From: Cladochytrium replicatum
Lineage: Eukaryota; Chytridiomycota; Chytridiomycetes; Cladochytriales; Cladochytriaceae
DNA length: 64,000 nucleotides
Assembly (NCBI GenBank): GCA_025526935.1
Contig: JAHLKD010000027.1
Location: 62,001-126,000, forward strand
Direction of reading: 5' to 3'
The position numbers and the translations under genes are program-made. Of this stretch, positions 35,230 to 46,860 are shown piece after piece (the stretch's first letter is position 1; the number at the start of each line of letters is the position of its first letter). Under the pieces are notes generated by a model that worked only from the letters and a program-made list of their open reading frames with translations, had not been told where the DNA came from and did no database searches.

Positions 35230-36182
35230 ATTTCAAAAGAAGGAAGAGATATTTTGCAAGTATTGTCGTGACTGGTACATGCATGCATTTTGTTTGACGG
35301 TCATCGATTTTTGGTTCTTGCTTGACGTGCAACTCTGCGCCCATCGCCCAGCTCCTTTTTAGTGCCTATGATGATGAGATGGTGCTGTTTGTTCTACTTT
35401 TTTCCTTTTCCTTTATTCGAACTTCTCCAAGCGGAGTTGTAACTTCTTTTTTGCACCGAGAGTGAGCCCTCAGAGTGCCTTAATAATTGTATGTTTTGCC
35501 AGTTTGATATTGCTTTTATAACGCCTCTTTCGAGTATCGGCAGATTGTTTTTGTTTTAGGCGTTCAGCGCTAACGGAATAGGATTTTTGCGGATACTCAA
35601 TATTTCTTAGCATCGAGATGAGTTCTGAAAAACAGTGCTTGTTGCTTTTCGGCAACTTTAATATAATTCACTACAATTAAACATTGTGTTACATAAATCT
35701 CTGACAAGATGCTTTGGGAGGAGTAGGTGGAGTTCTACAATGAAATATTTCCTGCTTTATTCGTTCGCCTTTGGCGCACCAGTACAAGGCTCCCGAAGCT
35801 TACAACAGCTCCGAACTTCTTGATTTGTCAGGAACAGCTAATAAATAAGAAGTGTCAGATGTACTGCACGGAGGTGGGCTAGCTTGATTGGCCAGACATA
35901 TCGGAGTGGAGGGGTGGTTTTGTTCTTTTTTGGGGTGCTCGCAACAGCACTCGCGTTCAGAAACAATTCGAAGACTTCGTAAGCGGGTCCAATCAAAATT
36001 GAGGGCTTATATTGGATGGCAAGTGCTTCAACTTAGTGTAAGCCGTCGCAATGAACAAGTCATTCCTCTCACAAGGAAATATTTCGCATGAAATTTCGGG
36101 ATGCGGGTATTGTTTTAAAATGGCAGAATATAAGGGTGTTTGGATTGAGAAATTTTGTAGTAGGCCATTACACATATTGATT
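35230..36182. other. Intergenic, no gene recognised
   Basis: 3' flank of the transporter gene followed by AT-rich DNA with short ORFs. Confidence 0.4.
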
Positions 36183-36530
36183 TTATAGGATCTTGACCGT
36201 AATTCCAAATTTCGGACTGCATGTGTGTTCAGAGAGTAGATGCAGACGGTGGAGTTTGGCATCAACGTCACAAGCTGTGTTGGTGACCTTGTTCAGAGAA
36301 CCGCGTGTGATGTGGTGTGGATCATCAAGAAGAATAAATGATTCAAAGCCTTCACCTCTGCTTATGGCTATGTAGAGTTGGGTAGGATGGCCAGCCTTGT
36401 GACAGTGGCAAACAACCATATGATGGCCTGTCCTCTTTCGAGCCTTGCTTGATTTCCCTGCTGCAGCAGTTTGTGGCCAACTCATGAACAACGGAGGGAA
36501 TTGCCACAGTTGGTGCAGCAGTGGGAGCAT
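36183..36530 (-). pseudogene. Relic of a PIF1-like helicase C-terminus (mobile-element type)
   Basis: The minus-strand ORF contains HHMVVCHCHKAGHPTQLY followed by IAISRGEGFESFILL, which fits helicase motif VI (QLYVALSR...L.LL) of PIF1/RecD-like and Helitron helicases. No Walker A or other helicase motifs survive in frame nearby. The surrounding 36.5-39 kb has several further minus-strand fragments, each full of stops. One (38684-38460) reads LLRLCYRQCTDEDVERLG, similar to the region after motif III in such helicases. Probably a decayed transposon. Confidence 0.4.
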
Positions 36531-38273
36531 CTAGTGGAGAACGTGTGTGACGGAAAGAACTACGATGTACAAGAACCAACCGTAGCCAACAAGCAAAATG
36601 CATAGTACGACAGTTTGCTCCATAGTGTCAAAATGGCTGGCACGTTCTGTTGAGCGCAAGTTATGTTCGTACTCGTGTGAGTTCTTCTATTTGATGTGCT
36701 AAGATCTTGTGTAGAGATTCGAGATTCTTCAGAGAATAGACGTATTTGTGAGAACATCTAAAGACTATGGATTGGGAAAAGCATTGATCTTATAGACAAG
36801 AAATAAAACAACCCAATACTTTGAAACAAATGACAGTACCGATTTTAGCATGACATAAGTGCCAAGCTGTATCAAGGACTTAAAGACGCTGCCAGGGTAT
36901 GCCGTTGCAGCCGATACAGCCTTAATGGTGATAGATTTGTGTTCAGGAGTGAGAAAGGGTTGACTTCACTAATGCGCTGATAAGCATACGACAGGCAGTC
37001 AAATGGGGTGTGGGTTTGATTAGCAAATGCCAAATACCCCTCAATGTTGCTGTATCTGGACAACGTTCAAGTACCCTGTCAACGTTGACGTCTGGGCACA
37101 GTAACATTTATTGAAATGTTGGTTCGCTAATGTTGATGACACTCTGTTAGAATTAGCCATGATATCACTTTGTAAACACATAATAATGTTGTCAACATAT
37201 GCAACATGAAAACACGTATTGAAACAAGATGGCCGAGTATTAGTGTGTCCCAGAAAAGTTAGCCCATGAAAACAGAACATATCTGGGTTGATTCCTGTTG
37301 TCCGAACCCTGTAATTGAACAGCCAAATAATTGTTTTGAGCAGCAGTCGTACGTCTTGATTGAACAGCAGTGGATTTTCAAGGCGTTGCACAATGGAATC
37401 CTAATAATTATCAAGTTTCACACATTTCCTATTATATCTTATTTGCAAACCGACTTCCACAACGTTTTGAAACTATGCAAAATGCAAATGCCACGTTAAT
37501 CACCCGCTTTTTTAAATTTGGTGTTTACTCTAAGCAAGTTTACAATAGAAGATATCAAATTTGAGTTTTGGAACAGCTCCATTGCTCATGATGATGTTGG
37601 TGATCCCAACATTCTTGACGCCATTAATCAACAGAATCACCACCTTCCTGATACCAAAATGTCCGACCTACCTACCCTTTCACTGTTTGAAGCTTGACAA
37701 TGTAACCTAAGCATCAACATCATCCCTGCAATTGGTTGGCCAAAGCGCTGTTTTATGCAAGATTCACCCAAATCCAGATTCCAGTGCTATACTTCCAGCA
37801 TTCCTCGAACTTCAACTACTTGGAACAGATGACCTTGGAGAACATTTGGTGCCATGTGGTGATTGAAGGAAAGTTCACTGAGTCTTATATTTCGTGGGTC
37901 AAACCACACACTCTTGTAAGCACTCCTTCAGCACCTAAACCACTCCCCACAGCCCATCGACACGACAATAATAGCTGTGAAGGTTGTCGCAACAATGTTA
38001 TCAACCCTAACATGAATCCAAGGCATGGAAGCAAATCCGAAAAATGGCACCTGCTACTGAGGTTTGAAATCGACAGACACTTGCCTTGAGCCAATAATTA
38101 ATACTATCTCGACTAACCTCGACAGCACTGAGAGTAGAGGAGTAGTGCTGGGTCAGCAGGTGGGCTGCTAGACTGGATGTTGAGGAAACTGAAACGCTGC
38201 CGGTGGCTGTAGATGGTGTGTGGCTGTGAAACCAGGAGTCCGGGCAGCCTAGCACACAAATACCTTTGCCCAC
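36531..38273. other. Decayed DNA with coding-like fragments
   Basis: Plus-strand fragments near 37560-37700 (FEFWNSSIAHDDVGDPN) and 37736-38089 (open, with an NNSCEGCRNN Cys pair) look protein-derived but are interrupted by stops. The short string TTTGAGTTTTGGAAC recurs at about 37560 and 38388. I cannot assign a family. Likely old mobile-element debris. Confidence 0.35.
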
Positions 38274-38311
38274 CAAATCTGTTCAGCCTCGATTTTGGCT
38301 GAACAGATTTG
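38274..38311. repeat. Perfect 15-bp inverted repeat, 8-nt loop
   Basis: CAAATCTGTTCAGCC (38274-38288) and its exact reverse complement (38297-38311) flank TCGATTTT. A strong hairpin within the decayed element region. Confidence 0.85.
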
Positions 38312-39643
38312 AAATGGTTTTGCGCTACACCAAATTGCTCTTAGGTTTGATTTGATAATGCTTTGCGTGGCAGCAAACATGTCCGAATTTGAGTTTTGGA
38401 ACTGTTCTAATGCCCATTAAATTGGGAAAGCATGCGGCAGTGCATAAACAAAGGCACTGTCAATTTGAGCATTTGTGCGGGGGGCATTGAGTGGAGTGAT
38501 CTGCGTCTGGCCTTCCCAGACTCCAGTGGTTGTTCAAGCGAGACGACGCAGTCAGACGTGACTGAGTGCTGTTTCCTAGGCGTTCCACATCTTCGTCAGT
38601 GCATTGTCTGTAACAAAGACGGAGCAGAATAGCCGTTGCTTTGGAAGCTTGAGTTAGGTCTAGTGCAAAGGGATAGTGGGCCACCGGGTGAATGCCAAGA
38701 GCAGCTTGTTTTGCACGTTCATGTGTAAGTTCGGTTCTGGAAGATCACACCATGATCATTACTGTCATTGCTCGCTTTCTTGGTTTCTTGCGTGCTCGCA
38801 CACAACAACCGGGCACAGGCGAAATCCACCCTCCTCTAACTATGTCCACCTGCACTCGATTAGGAGGGGTGCAACTCTTTCCAAGCCTCAGACCAGGAGG
38901 CCTGTACAGTGAAGTAGGCGAGTTCCAGGTTGGATTTTCAGCCCTGTTGCTCCGGGGAGTTTCTGGAACTCGCGATATGTCAGATGGTGTAGAGGTAAGG
39001 GCTTGAAAAGCACGGTCATAGTGCAGGTCGGTCAATGTCCTCTAAGCAGAGTCTGGGTCAAAGAGCTTTTTTTCTCGAATATACTCACATGCATGCTTGA
39101 CAAAGGAGCTAATGTTGGAGCCAATATGTTTGAACAAATGCACCGTTAGCTTCTTCAGTATCGCGAACACTACTTAAGTCACTCTTCTACAATCTGCGTT
39201 AGACAACCCTGCTCGCACAATGCTCAATCCCGCTCAATCGCAAAAGATTACCCTGTAGGAGTAATATAATCTTCAGCCAACAGAGAAGCAGGATTTGGAG
39301 GAGGATTTGTTTTGGGTCTCCTGAAAGAGACAGTCAAGTCCACCAAGTAATGGCTCTTTCAGTACATGCTCTGTTTATACAGAACATGCAGGGAAAGCCA
39401 CGCATTGACGATGTGCACACTCTTGCTCTGATCGCTTTGACAATTTTGCGAATGCGCCACATAGCCTCGATGAAATTTTGCGTTGCGGATAATTGGGTGG
39501 ATTTTTAATGTTCCCACGCTTTGGAGACTGTGCGTCATTATTGATTCACCCGTGCCAAAAACTGAAAAGGAGGCGCGAATTTGACTGCACCATTCTAAGA
39601 ACCCGACACCTCATTACATTGAACTCCCGCTATCTTCGTTGAA
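38312..39643. other. Decayed intergenic DNA upstream of the peroxidase gene
   Basis: No intact gene. Fragmentary minus-strand ORFs may belong to the same helicase-bearing relic. Confidence 0.35.
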
Positions 39644-40365
39644 ATGGCAGAGAAAATCGCTTCCGTCTACGACTTCAAGACCACCACCCTCCAGAACAAG
39701 CCGTTCGACTTCGCTGACCTGAAGGGAAAGGTTATCCTGGTCACTAACACCGCCTCTCACTGCGGGTTCACTCCGTAAGGATGATCAGTGGTAGATTCAA
39801 TTGTCCAGTGAGCTTACATTTCACTTTATCACACAGTCAGCTGAAGAGCTTCGAAGCCCTGCACCAGAAATACAAGGATGCTGGCCTCGTTATTGTCGGC
39901 TTCCCCTCGAACTCTTTCAACGTAAGCGATTCAAAGACTCTGTCAACCATGGACGTCTGTTTTACACTTAATTTTAAAAATTCAGCAAGAGGAAGCCGAG
40001 GACAGCCAGATTGAGGTTATTTGCCAGCGCAACCACGGCGTGACTTTCCCCATGATGACTCTTAGTGAGGTTAACGGTTCCAACGAGAACGTGCTCTTCG
40101 CATACTTGAAGGAGGCTGCGCCAGGACTGTTTGGAACTAAGATGATCAAGTGGAACTTTACCAAGGTATGGCGAAAGAGTGACACGGGCGGAGGCGGAAA
40201 GAATATTGTCTTGGCATAATTCTCGGCGTGCTATTAGACGAATGACTGATTCTCATATTCATCCAGTTCTTGATTGATCGCAACGGCAACGTTGTCGGAC
40301 GGTTTGGATCCACTACTACCCCTGAGAGCATGGAAGCTGAGGTCAAGAAGCTTCTCGATGCATGA
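39644..40365 (+). CDS. Glutathione/thioredoxin peroxidase family (GPx-like)
   Basis: Reduces hydroperoxides using thioredoxin or glutathione in related fungal enzymes. Exons are 39644-39774, 39837-39921, 39986-40165 and 40267-40365; 164 residues, the usual length of non-selenium fungal GPx. The peroxidatic Cys is in [11 protein letters not shown]. The C-terminal signature with Trp and Asn is KWNFTKFLID. The conserved FPxNQF motif reads FPSNSF, so the catalytic-tetrad Gln is replaced by Ser (a Gln follows two residues later). A Cys in VICQRN could serve as resolving cysteine. Activity may therefore be altered. No targeting signal is obvious. Confidence 0.92.
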
Positions 40366-40624
40366 ATGTTGTGAGATGCAACCATGATCTGCTACTTTCT
40401 GTGTTGTGAATACATCTTCATGTGAATCCCCGAACAGTCTTTAATTTGCAGTGTCTCTCTTCCCCACCCGCCGTCCCTTGATCCACAACAGCGGTGCACG
40501 GGCCATCTGTCGCGTGCTGTGCCACATCCCCTCCCTCCCACCTCCCCACCCTGACTGACTCTCCGACCCTTCCGACTACATAAGCGCCGCATCTCGCAGT
40601 TCCCCGTCATCGGCTTTTCCTGTA

Positions 40625-42665
40625 ATGTCGGCCATCAAGAACGCAATCGTCCACCACTTTTCGTCAACCAAATATGAACGATCAGAGGCCCAACTGGAGC
40701 GTGAGCGCTGGCTGATACCAAACCTCGTTCCCTTCTCTCGCTGGTACCTCCTTCCTGCGGCCGTGCTCATCCAGCTCTGTGTCGGTTCGCTCTATGCGTT
40801 TTCGGGCTATTATCTCAGTATCGAAGCTGCAATCTTTGGTGCCAACGGTGCCATTGATCGTGGGCAAGCCTCGATCACGTTCTACATTGCCGTCGCTGGT
40901 AACTTCCCTTCATGCTCGAACAATATCCTTCAGCTCAATCTGTTTTCAAATCCTTACAGTTTTCGGATCGACCGCCGCAATTCTTGGCCCGTGGATGGAA
41001 CGGAATGGCCCCTTCCGCGGAACGCTTCTTGGCGCATCGTTATTCTACTTGGGAAACTTGCTTGCGGCTCTCGGAGTGTATGTCCAGCAGATTTGGGTGG
41101 TGTGGATTGGATACGGCGTTGTAGGTGGGATGGGATTGGGGATTGGTTACATCTCCCCCGTTTCACCACTCCAAAAATGGTTCCCGGAAATTCGTGGAGT
41201 TGCTGCTGGGTAGGATACTGTAGCTCCCAAAATGAAATGTGGTGATGCTAATCTTGATTTCGATAGCTTGGCAGTGTGCGGATTCGGTGGCGGTTCCATT
41301 ATCGCACCATACTCCCAGCTTGCGTTGATCGGAGCAAACTACGCGAAAGCAGCACCAAATGACGCGAACCTCGGAGTACCTCTTACCTTCGTTATCCTTG
41401 GTTCAATATACTTTGTCGTCATGATACTGGCTGGTCTGGTCCTGCGCATGCCTCCTCCCGGCTACGAGGTCAAGGGTATCACGATCGAAACAATTCGGGG
41501 AGCGGAAAACATGTCGGCCACTACCCTTACAAACGGAGTAGTGGACAACATGCAAACGATCAAAATCGAAGACAACAAAGATATGAGATTGGTGCCAAAC
41601 GGCGTCCAGGTGGAACAAGGATCTCCCAAAAATGCATTCTCCATGACACTTCTTGAATCACTCGGGTCTCGCGAATGTAAGTTTCTGTCATCTAGACGTT
41701 ATTCTTATGTTTAACTCATCATGTATCAAACTCAATTTAGTTGGTTTGATGTACGCGATGCTGTTCTGTGCGCAGCTTACGGGTCTCCTCATTATCTCGA
41801 AAGTACAATCGATCTGTATCAACCAGCTGAAGCAGACACCGGCGATGGCTGCCACATACAACTCTGCTCTTGGTGTCATGAACCTTGCAGGTCGTCTCAT
41901 CCTCCCAACTATTTCAGACTTCGTGGGTCGAAAACCTCTTTTCATGGTCAGTCTCGCTGTGCAGGCCGTTCTCGTCGGCTGTCTTCCGATTGCCATACAC
42001 GCGGTCTCCGTACCGGGAGTCTTGACGATCTTGTGAGTTCAACAGCTCTTATTTTTGTTGTGTAGCTCTGACCACCTGATAGCTTTATTATTGCGATGTT
42101 CTACGGAGCTGGGTTTGGAATCATTCCGGCTTTCTTGGCGGATCAATTCGGCTCTAAAAACGTCGGTGCAACTCACGGCGTTATTCTGAGTAAGGCTTCA
42201 ACAAAAGAAATGTAGCTTTCAGTAAGTCTCAACTTAGTCTTTTCAGCTGCATGGTCGCTTGCGGGCGTCGGCGGGGGTCTTGTATTCAACTCGATCGTTA
42301 CCATGCGAACCAATGATGCCAAAGCGTTGGCTGCTGGAGACACTTCGCTTCTTTCTGGCTATCTTCTCTGTGAGTTGTTATCGCGTGCACAGTAATCGAA
42401 TCGATACTCATCGATCCAAAAACTGTCAGACATATACGACACCAACCTCATCTGGGTTCTGATCATTGTGCTCGTTGGCTTCGTCATTACGTTCTGGATC
42501 CCTGTGAACCTCCGTGACCGTCGTCTTCCGAAGCGCGAAGGCGAGATGCTTCGGTTCCGTAGTGTTGGAGGGCACCTTGTACGCATGGTGAAGATGTCGA
42601 AGGAGGAAGAGGAGAGGGAATGGGAAGAGTATTGCTCTGGAATTAACGGAGGGAGGTCTACTTGA
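40625..42665 (+). CDS. MFS transporter, OFA (oxalate/formate-type) family, paralog 2
   Basis: Exons are 40625-40898, 40960-41209, 41267-41676, 41741-42032, 42083-42189, 42247-42369 and 42430-42665; 563 residues. It shares GPWMERNGPFRGTLLGA, YISPVSPLQKWFPE, CGFGGGSIIAP and the LLESLGSREC loop end with paralog 1. Four late exons match the paralog exactly in length and phase, so the pair is a duplication now separated by about 5 kb. It lacks paralog 1's ~30-residue N-terminal extension and has a shorter C-terminal tail. It has an intron inside YIAVA/VFGSTAA that paralog 1 lacks, and lacks the paralog's tandem introns in helix 1. Substrate unknown; small organic anions by family. Confidence 0.92.
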
Positions 42666-43360
42666 ATCATAGATGTATTGTATTTAGATTTAAACGGGGT
42701 GAATGCGTTACAGAGAATCCATTTCAATTATAGGAAGATTGTTGAAGAAATTATTAAAAAATAGTGTCAAATAGAGGTCCAGCCGATGCTTCAGTAGTAG
42801 TGAGCGGTCTTCCTGTGCCTTTAATACTATTCAACATTACACACGCATGGAGATCCACTGTCTGGTCATGGCGCTTCCCTATTTCCTCGCACTGTCTGTC
42901 TGTCTGTCGCAGTCGCCGATTTTCCAAATCCTCCGGCCGGAATGCCAAACTTTGGCAAGCCTGGCGGAGCAATCTCAACTTTAAACTCCCACGCTCCTTA
43001 AATTCTCACGTGCACTGTTGTGCCACAGGCGTGTGGGTGTTTTTCTGTCCGCTGGCAGTGCAACCACTTACAGTTCGTCGCTCAATTCAACGCACACCTA
43101 CAGAGGTATGTGGGGTGTTTGGATTGGGTTTTGTGGTGGGTGTGTGGACTCGTTGGGAGGCTGAAGGCTGCGGCGAGTAGAGCAATCAGCAATGGCATCA
43201 CAATTTCGAAGCTTCGACGAGTTGACTGGTCGTGGATTGGCTGGATTTCGTCCTGTTGACATGGTGGAAATTTGACGTCGAAGCTGTTGTGATGGGATTA
43301 TAGTACATAACGATTAATAACAGCGTCTGATCGTGTTCAATCTGCAGTCGGTGGGTCAAT
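42666..43360. other. Intergenic; promoter region of RPS9
   Basis: No gene seen. Pyrimidine-rich tracts (for example CTGTCTGTCTGTCGC at about 42895) lie upstream of RPS9. Confidence 0.4.
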
Positions 43361-44127
43361 ATGGCTGGAAAGAAGGGTAAGTGTTGAATTGCGTGTTCTT
43401 CGTGCAACTTCTTAACTGGTCTCTCGTGTTCCAGTCTACAAGGTCCCGCGTCGTCCCTTCGTCGCTGAGCGTCTCGACTCCGAGCTCAAACTTGCCGGAG
43501 AATACGGTCTCCGCAGCAAGCGTGAGATCTGGCGCGTGTCTCTCATGCTCTCTCACATTCGTCGTGCCGCTCGTGAGCTCCTCACTCTTGACGAGAAGGA
43601 CCCCAAGCGTCTTTTCGAGGGTAATGCTTTGATTCGCCGTCTCATCCGTATCGGTGTGCTCAGCGAGGACAAGGGTCGTCTCGATTACGTACTCGGCCTT
43701 AAGGTTGAGGACTTCTTGGAGCGCAGGTTGCAGACACAGGTGTTCAAGCTCGGTCTGGCTAAGAGCATTCACCACGCCCGTGTCTTGATTCGCCAAAGGC
43801 ATATCCGGTAAGCGCCAAAGTGGTGATTTTTAAGGATTGGAACTTGACTGCTTTTCGTTGATAGCGTCGGAAAGCAGATTGTCAACGTTCCTTCGTTCGT
43901 TGTTCGTCTTGACTCCCAAAAGCACATCGACTTCGCTCTTACCTCGCCTTACGGAGGTGGACGCCCTGGCCGTGTTAAGAGGAAGCGTGCCCGTGCAGCA
44001 ACAGAAGTAAGAGTTCAATATAAGAGTTTTTGTATTTAAGCGCTAACGTCGTTTTGTGTCTCTTTATCTATTGTGTTTGCGTCTCTGTTGATTTGTGTAG
44101 ACTGAGGAGGTTGAGGAAGAGGAGTAA
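43361..44127 (+). CDS. RPS9: 40S ribosomal protein uS4 (Rps9)
   Basis: Component of the small ribosomal subunit body needed for early 18S folding and decoding accuracy. Exons are 43361-43376 (only 16 nt), 43435-43807, 43865-44006 and 44101-44127; 185 residues, normal for eukaryotic uS4. [14 protein letters not shown] at the start, the S4 RNA-binding domain ([37 protein letters not shown]) and an acidic TEEVEEEE end are diagnostic. A very short first exon carrying the ATG is typical of fungal ribosomal-protein genes. Confidence 0.97.
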
Positions 44128-44179
44128 TGGTCTCACCCCCCTCAACAATCAATACACATTTGTGCACATTCCCATCACC

Positions 44180-46175
44180 ATGGTGTTCCTGCTAAAAAAA
44201 TTAAAAATTTGTACCATGCTTCATGCCAGTTTCATGCCAGCTCCTTTTCTCAAAGCCACGTTAGACATCCGTCCAAACATGCTGAGAAACATCAGGTCCA
44301 AGATCGCGGAAGTCAAGCCCTACGAAGCATTGCAGATCCGCTGGTGTAAGTGTCGAATGCAGTTCCAATGCGAATATGGGAATCTCCAGAGCCCATGCAT
44401 GCCTATCTTTTGTCTGGCGTACCTGCTGATCCAGCTGGTTATCCTTTCAAATCACAGTGAACTTACAGCCTGGCGGAGCGTCAGCGCAAGCGAAAAGCAC
44501 CGCACGGTCATTGCAAGTCAAGCGCATCCGGAATGCGCTTGTGTGGAGCCGTGCGACCGGTGGTGGGCGTCGTCAAAATAGAGGTTCAGAAGGCAGCAAC
44601 CAAGGCTCCTCCTCTTCGCGAATGAGCATCACCGACATCCTCACGCTCCTATCGCAAGTCGTACTCCTCGGCACCTCTGCATGTAAACACCACCTGGAAC
44701 GCAGACTGCATGAATACCAACTCTCTGAACTTTTTTTGGAAATCACAGTGGGAGCCGCAATGGCGTTTTACCCCGAAATCATCTCGTCGCGCATCTCATC
44801 GTACAAGGACCGACTGATTGAGCGGCGGCACCAGAGAATGGTTGCACATCTGGCTTCGGACCGTCCGCATGTGTTTGAAGAGGTGGGGGGCAGCTCAGAT
44901 GGAGTCGATCATCTGCCCCATGAGGAGGTTGCGAGGGGGTTGCGGGAGGGCGTACTTGACGCAACGCCCGTGAGACGTTATTCTATTGTCGGTAAGTGTA
45001 GAGTGATACACAAATGCGATATGCTCTGACTTGTGTGTTTGTACAAGTGGGTCCACCCGGAAGCGGGAAATCGAGCGTTGTCAGGGCAGCGGTGCAGGGC
45101 AAAGCTGGTGTTGGGGGCGGAAAGAGATGCGACTATGTTGCGAGGTTGAGTCTGAGATTGGTTGCAACGGCTAGTTCGTTAGTGGACGCGTTATCGGAGG
45201 AAGTGGGATGCGATCTTGAGGTAATAGCAGGTTAATGCAATAACGAGCACGATGCTTACAAGCGCGTTATGCTCGTCTCTTGTAGGACTGGACTGAACGA
45301 TTGCTTTCGTCCTACCTATTTGCTGGGTCGGTAGGTTCCTGACGCTGGATAGTATATCTGTTTTATTGATGCAAGGGTATCCGAAAGCCCACAGGAGTTT
45401 TCACACCTCTCGACAAACTTGCGTTCCTTTTGGACGAGATGGAGGAAGCATTTTGGCTGCTCAAGTATACTAATCCTGCAGTCGGCTCAAACACTCACCC
45501 AAGGCGTCCGGTCATCGTGATCGACGATTTAGACGCTATCGATCTTACCGATCCCACGCTCTCAAAAGCGGTCAGGCTCCTCTTCAACGCTGCGGCCAAG
45601 TAGGCTCGCGAAGACTCTGCAGTGGTCGTGTTCACCGCAACAGACGACGTTTTCGATAAGGTATGCATGAAAAAGGTTGTCCGTTGTTGATGTTCCCAGT
45701 AGTTACATGTCTTGCTTTTCATCAGGAAATCTGCAACATCGTCGCCGCAGACGCTCTCGCCAGCTCCTCCCTCGTCACAATCCACGACCTCCCCCTTCCA
45801 TCCGCCCTCTCCATTCTGTCACAAACGTCACAAGCCACCCCCTCCAAAGACCTCGACCACGTCCTCAACACGATCGGGACACGTTTGGGCGAGATCGCGC
45901 CGTTCTCAGCCTCCGGTTCCCACCCCGCAGCGCTCCGTGCACTCGTGGACGAACATGTTCGAGAGGAGGCAGGAAGGATGCGGAGGGCGGTTGGGAGCGA
46001 TTGGAGTGGATGGGACGTGAAGGTTGTCGAGGGGCGTGTTGTGGGGAAGGGGAAGAAAGGGGAAGGGATTGTTGCAAAGTTGGTGAAGGGTGGATGGGTT
46101 GAGGATGGCACATATGAGTTCAGACGCTTGATGGGGCAGAGAGCTTTCGAGAGCTTGATTGCAAAGAGGAAGTAA
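44180..46175 (+). CDS. P-loop (AAA+/STAND-like) ATPase, frame interrupted by an in-frame TAG
   Basis: Exons are 44180-44345, 44458-44991, 45048-45220, 45286-45330, 45376-45660 and 45726-46175; 550 residues if read through. Walker A is VGPPGSGKSS and Walker B is PVIVIDDLDAID, followed by a sensor-1-like VVVFTATDD. An N-terminal helical region with a possible membrane-associated segment (ILTLLSQVVLLG) precedes the NTPase core. All exons join in frame, but a TAG at 45601-45603 falls within NAAAK-stop-AREDSAVVV. A CAG-to-TAG change, a sequencing error, or an unusually short 33-nt intron (gtcagg...aagtag, 45571-45603) could explain it. If genuine, the protein loses sensor 1 and the C-terminus. Function unknown; related fungal ATPases are mitochondrial or chaperone-like. 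Confidence 0.65.
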
Positions 46176-46804
46176 GGGAAATCGGCTGTGGTGATCTTGG
46201 CAAATATAGAGACAATATAGATGTGTAAAAATTGCACGAAACACAAGATGAAATATTGCTCACCCACCAGTATAATTGTCGCTGTGCCGAACAGCCAAAG
46301 GTTGGGAAGCTGGCGGAACAAGGCTGGCTTGTCGAAATGCTCGGCTGCTTGCAGTCGCACCGGCTCTGATCCTCGGCGCACTCTGTTCGATCATTCCGCC
46401 CAGCCCAAAACCATGGAGCACACGTGTCCGTTTAAGGGTCACACTTCAGAACCAATAACATTGGTTCACCCGATGACGATTTGCGATGGCAAGTGGTGCT
46501 ATTGCAATTGTTGCACTGATTCACAGAGGAACACAACGATGGCCCGTTCGCAGAGGTCCGAGCAACGGTGGATATGCGACAGTGTCGATCCGATTATTCG
46601 ATGGCGGAACATTCTGTGATGTACACCCTTAAGTACACTACTATATACTTATGTCCATTTTTACGATTTTTCCTTAGACTCCCGCGCCATCTCCTTCCAT
46701 CTTTCCCACATGGGCACAACACAATTGAGGGGCACCGGTCACTAATCACAACACAATCACGCCAAGAACAAATAAATCACACAAGATATGTTGGTGTGGA
46801 ATTG
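46176..46804. other. Intergenic between ATPase and OPT paralog 3
   Basis: No supported gene; short ORFs on both strands. Confidence 0.4.
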
Positions 46805-46811
46805 TATAAAG
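46805..46811 (+). promoter_or_regulatory. TATA box of OPT paralog 3
   Basis: TATAAAG located 50-56 nt before the ATG at 46861, the same spacing as in OPT paralog 2. Confidence 0.55.
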
Positions 46812-46860
46812 AGTGATCCAATCCCGCTGTTGCATCCTGTCCGTTTCACTTTTACTGAAC

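Noticed and set aside
38274-38311. Helitron 3' terminal hairpin
   Set aside because: No CTRR end at the usual ~10-nt distance, and it lies on the wrong side of the helicase relic for a minus-strand Helitron.
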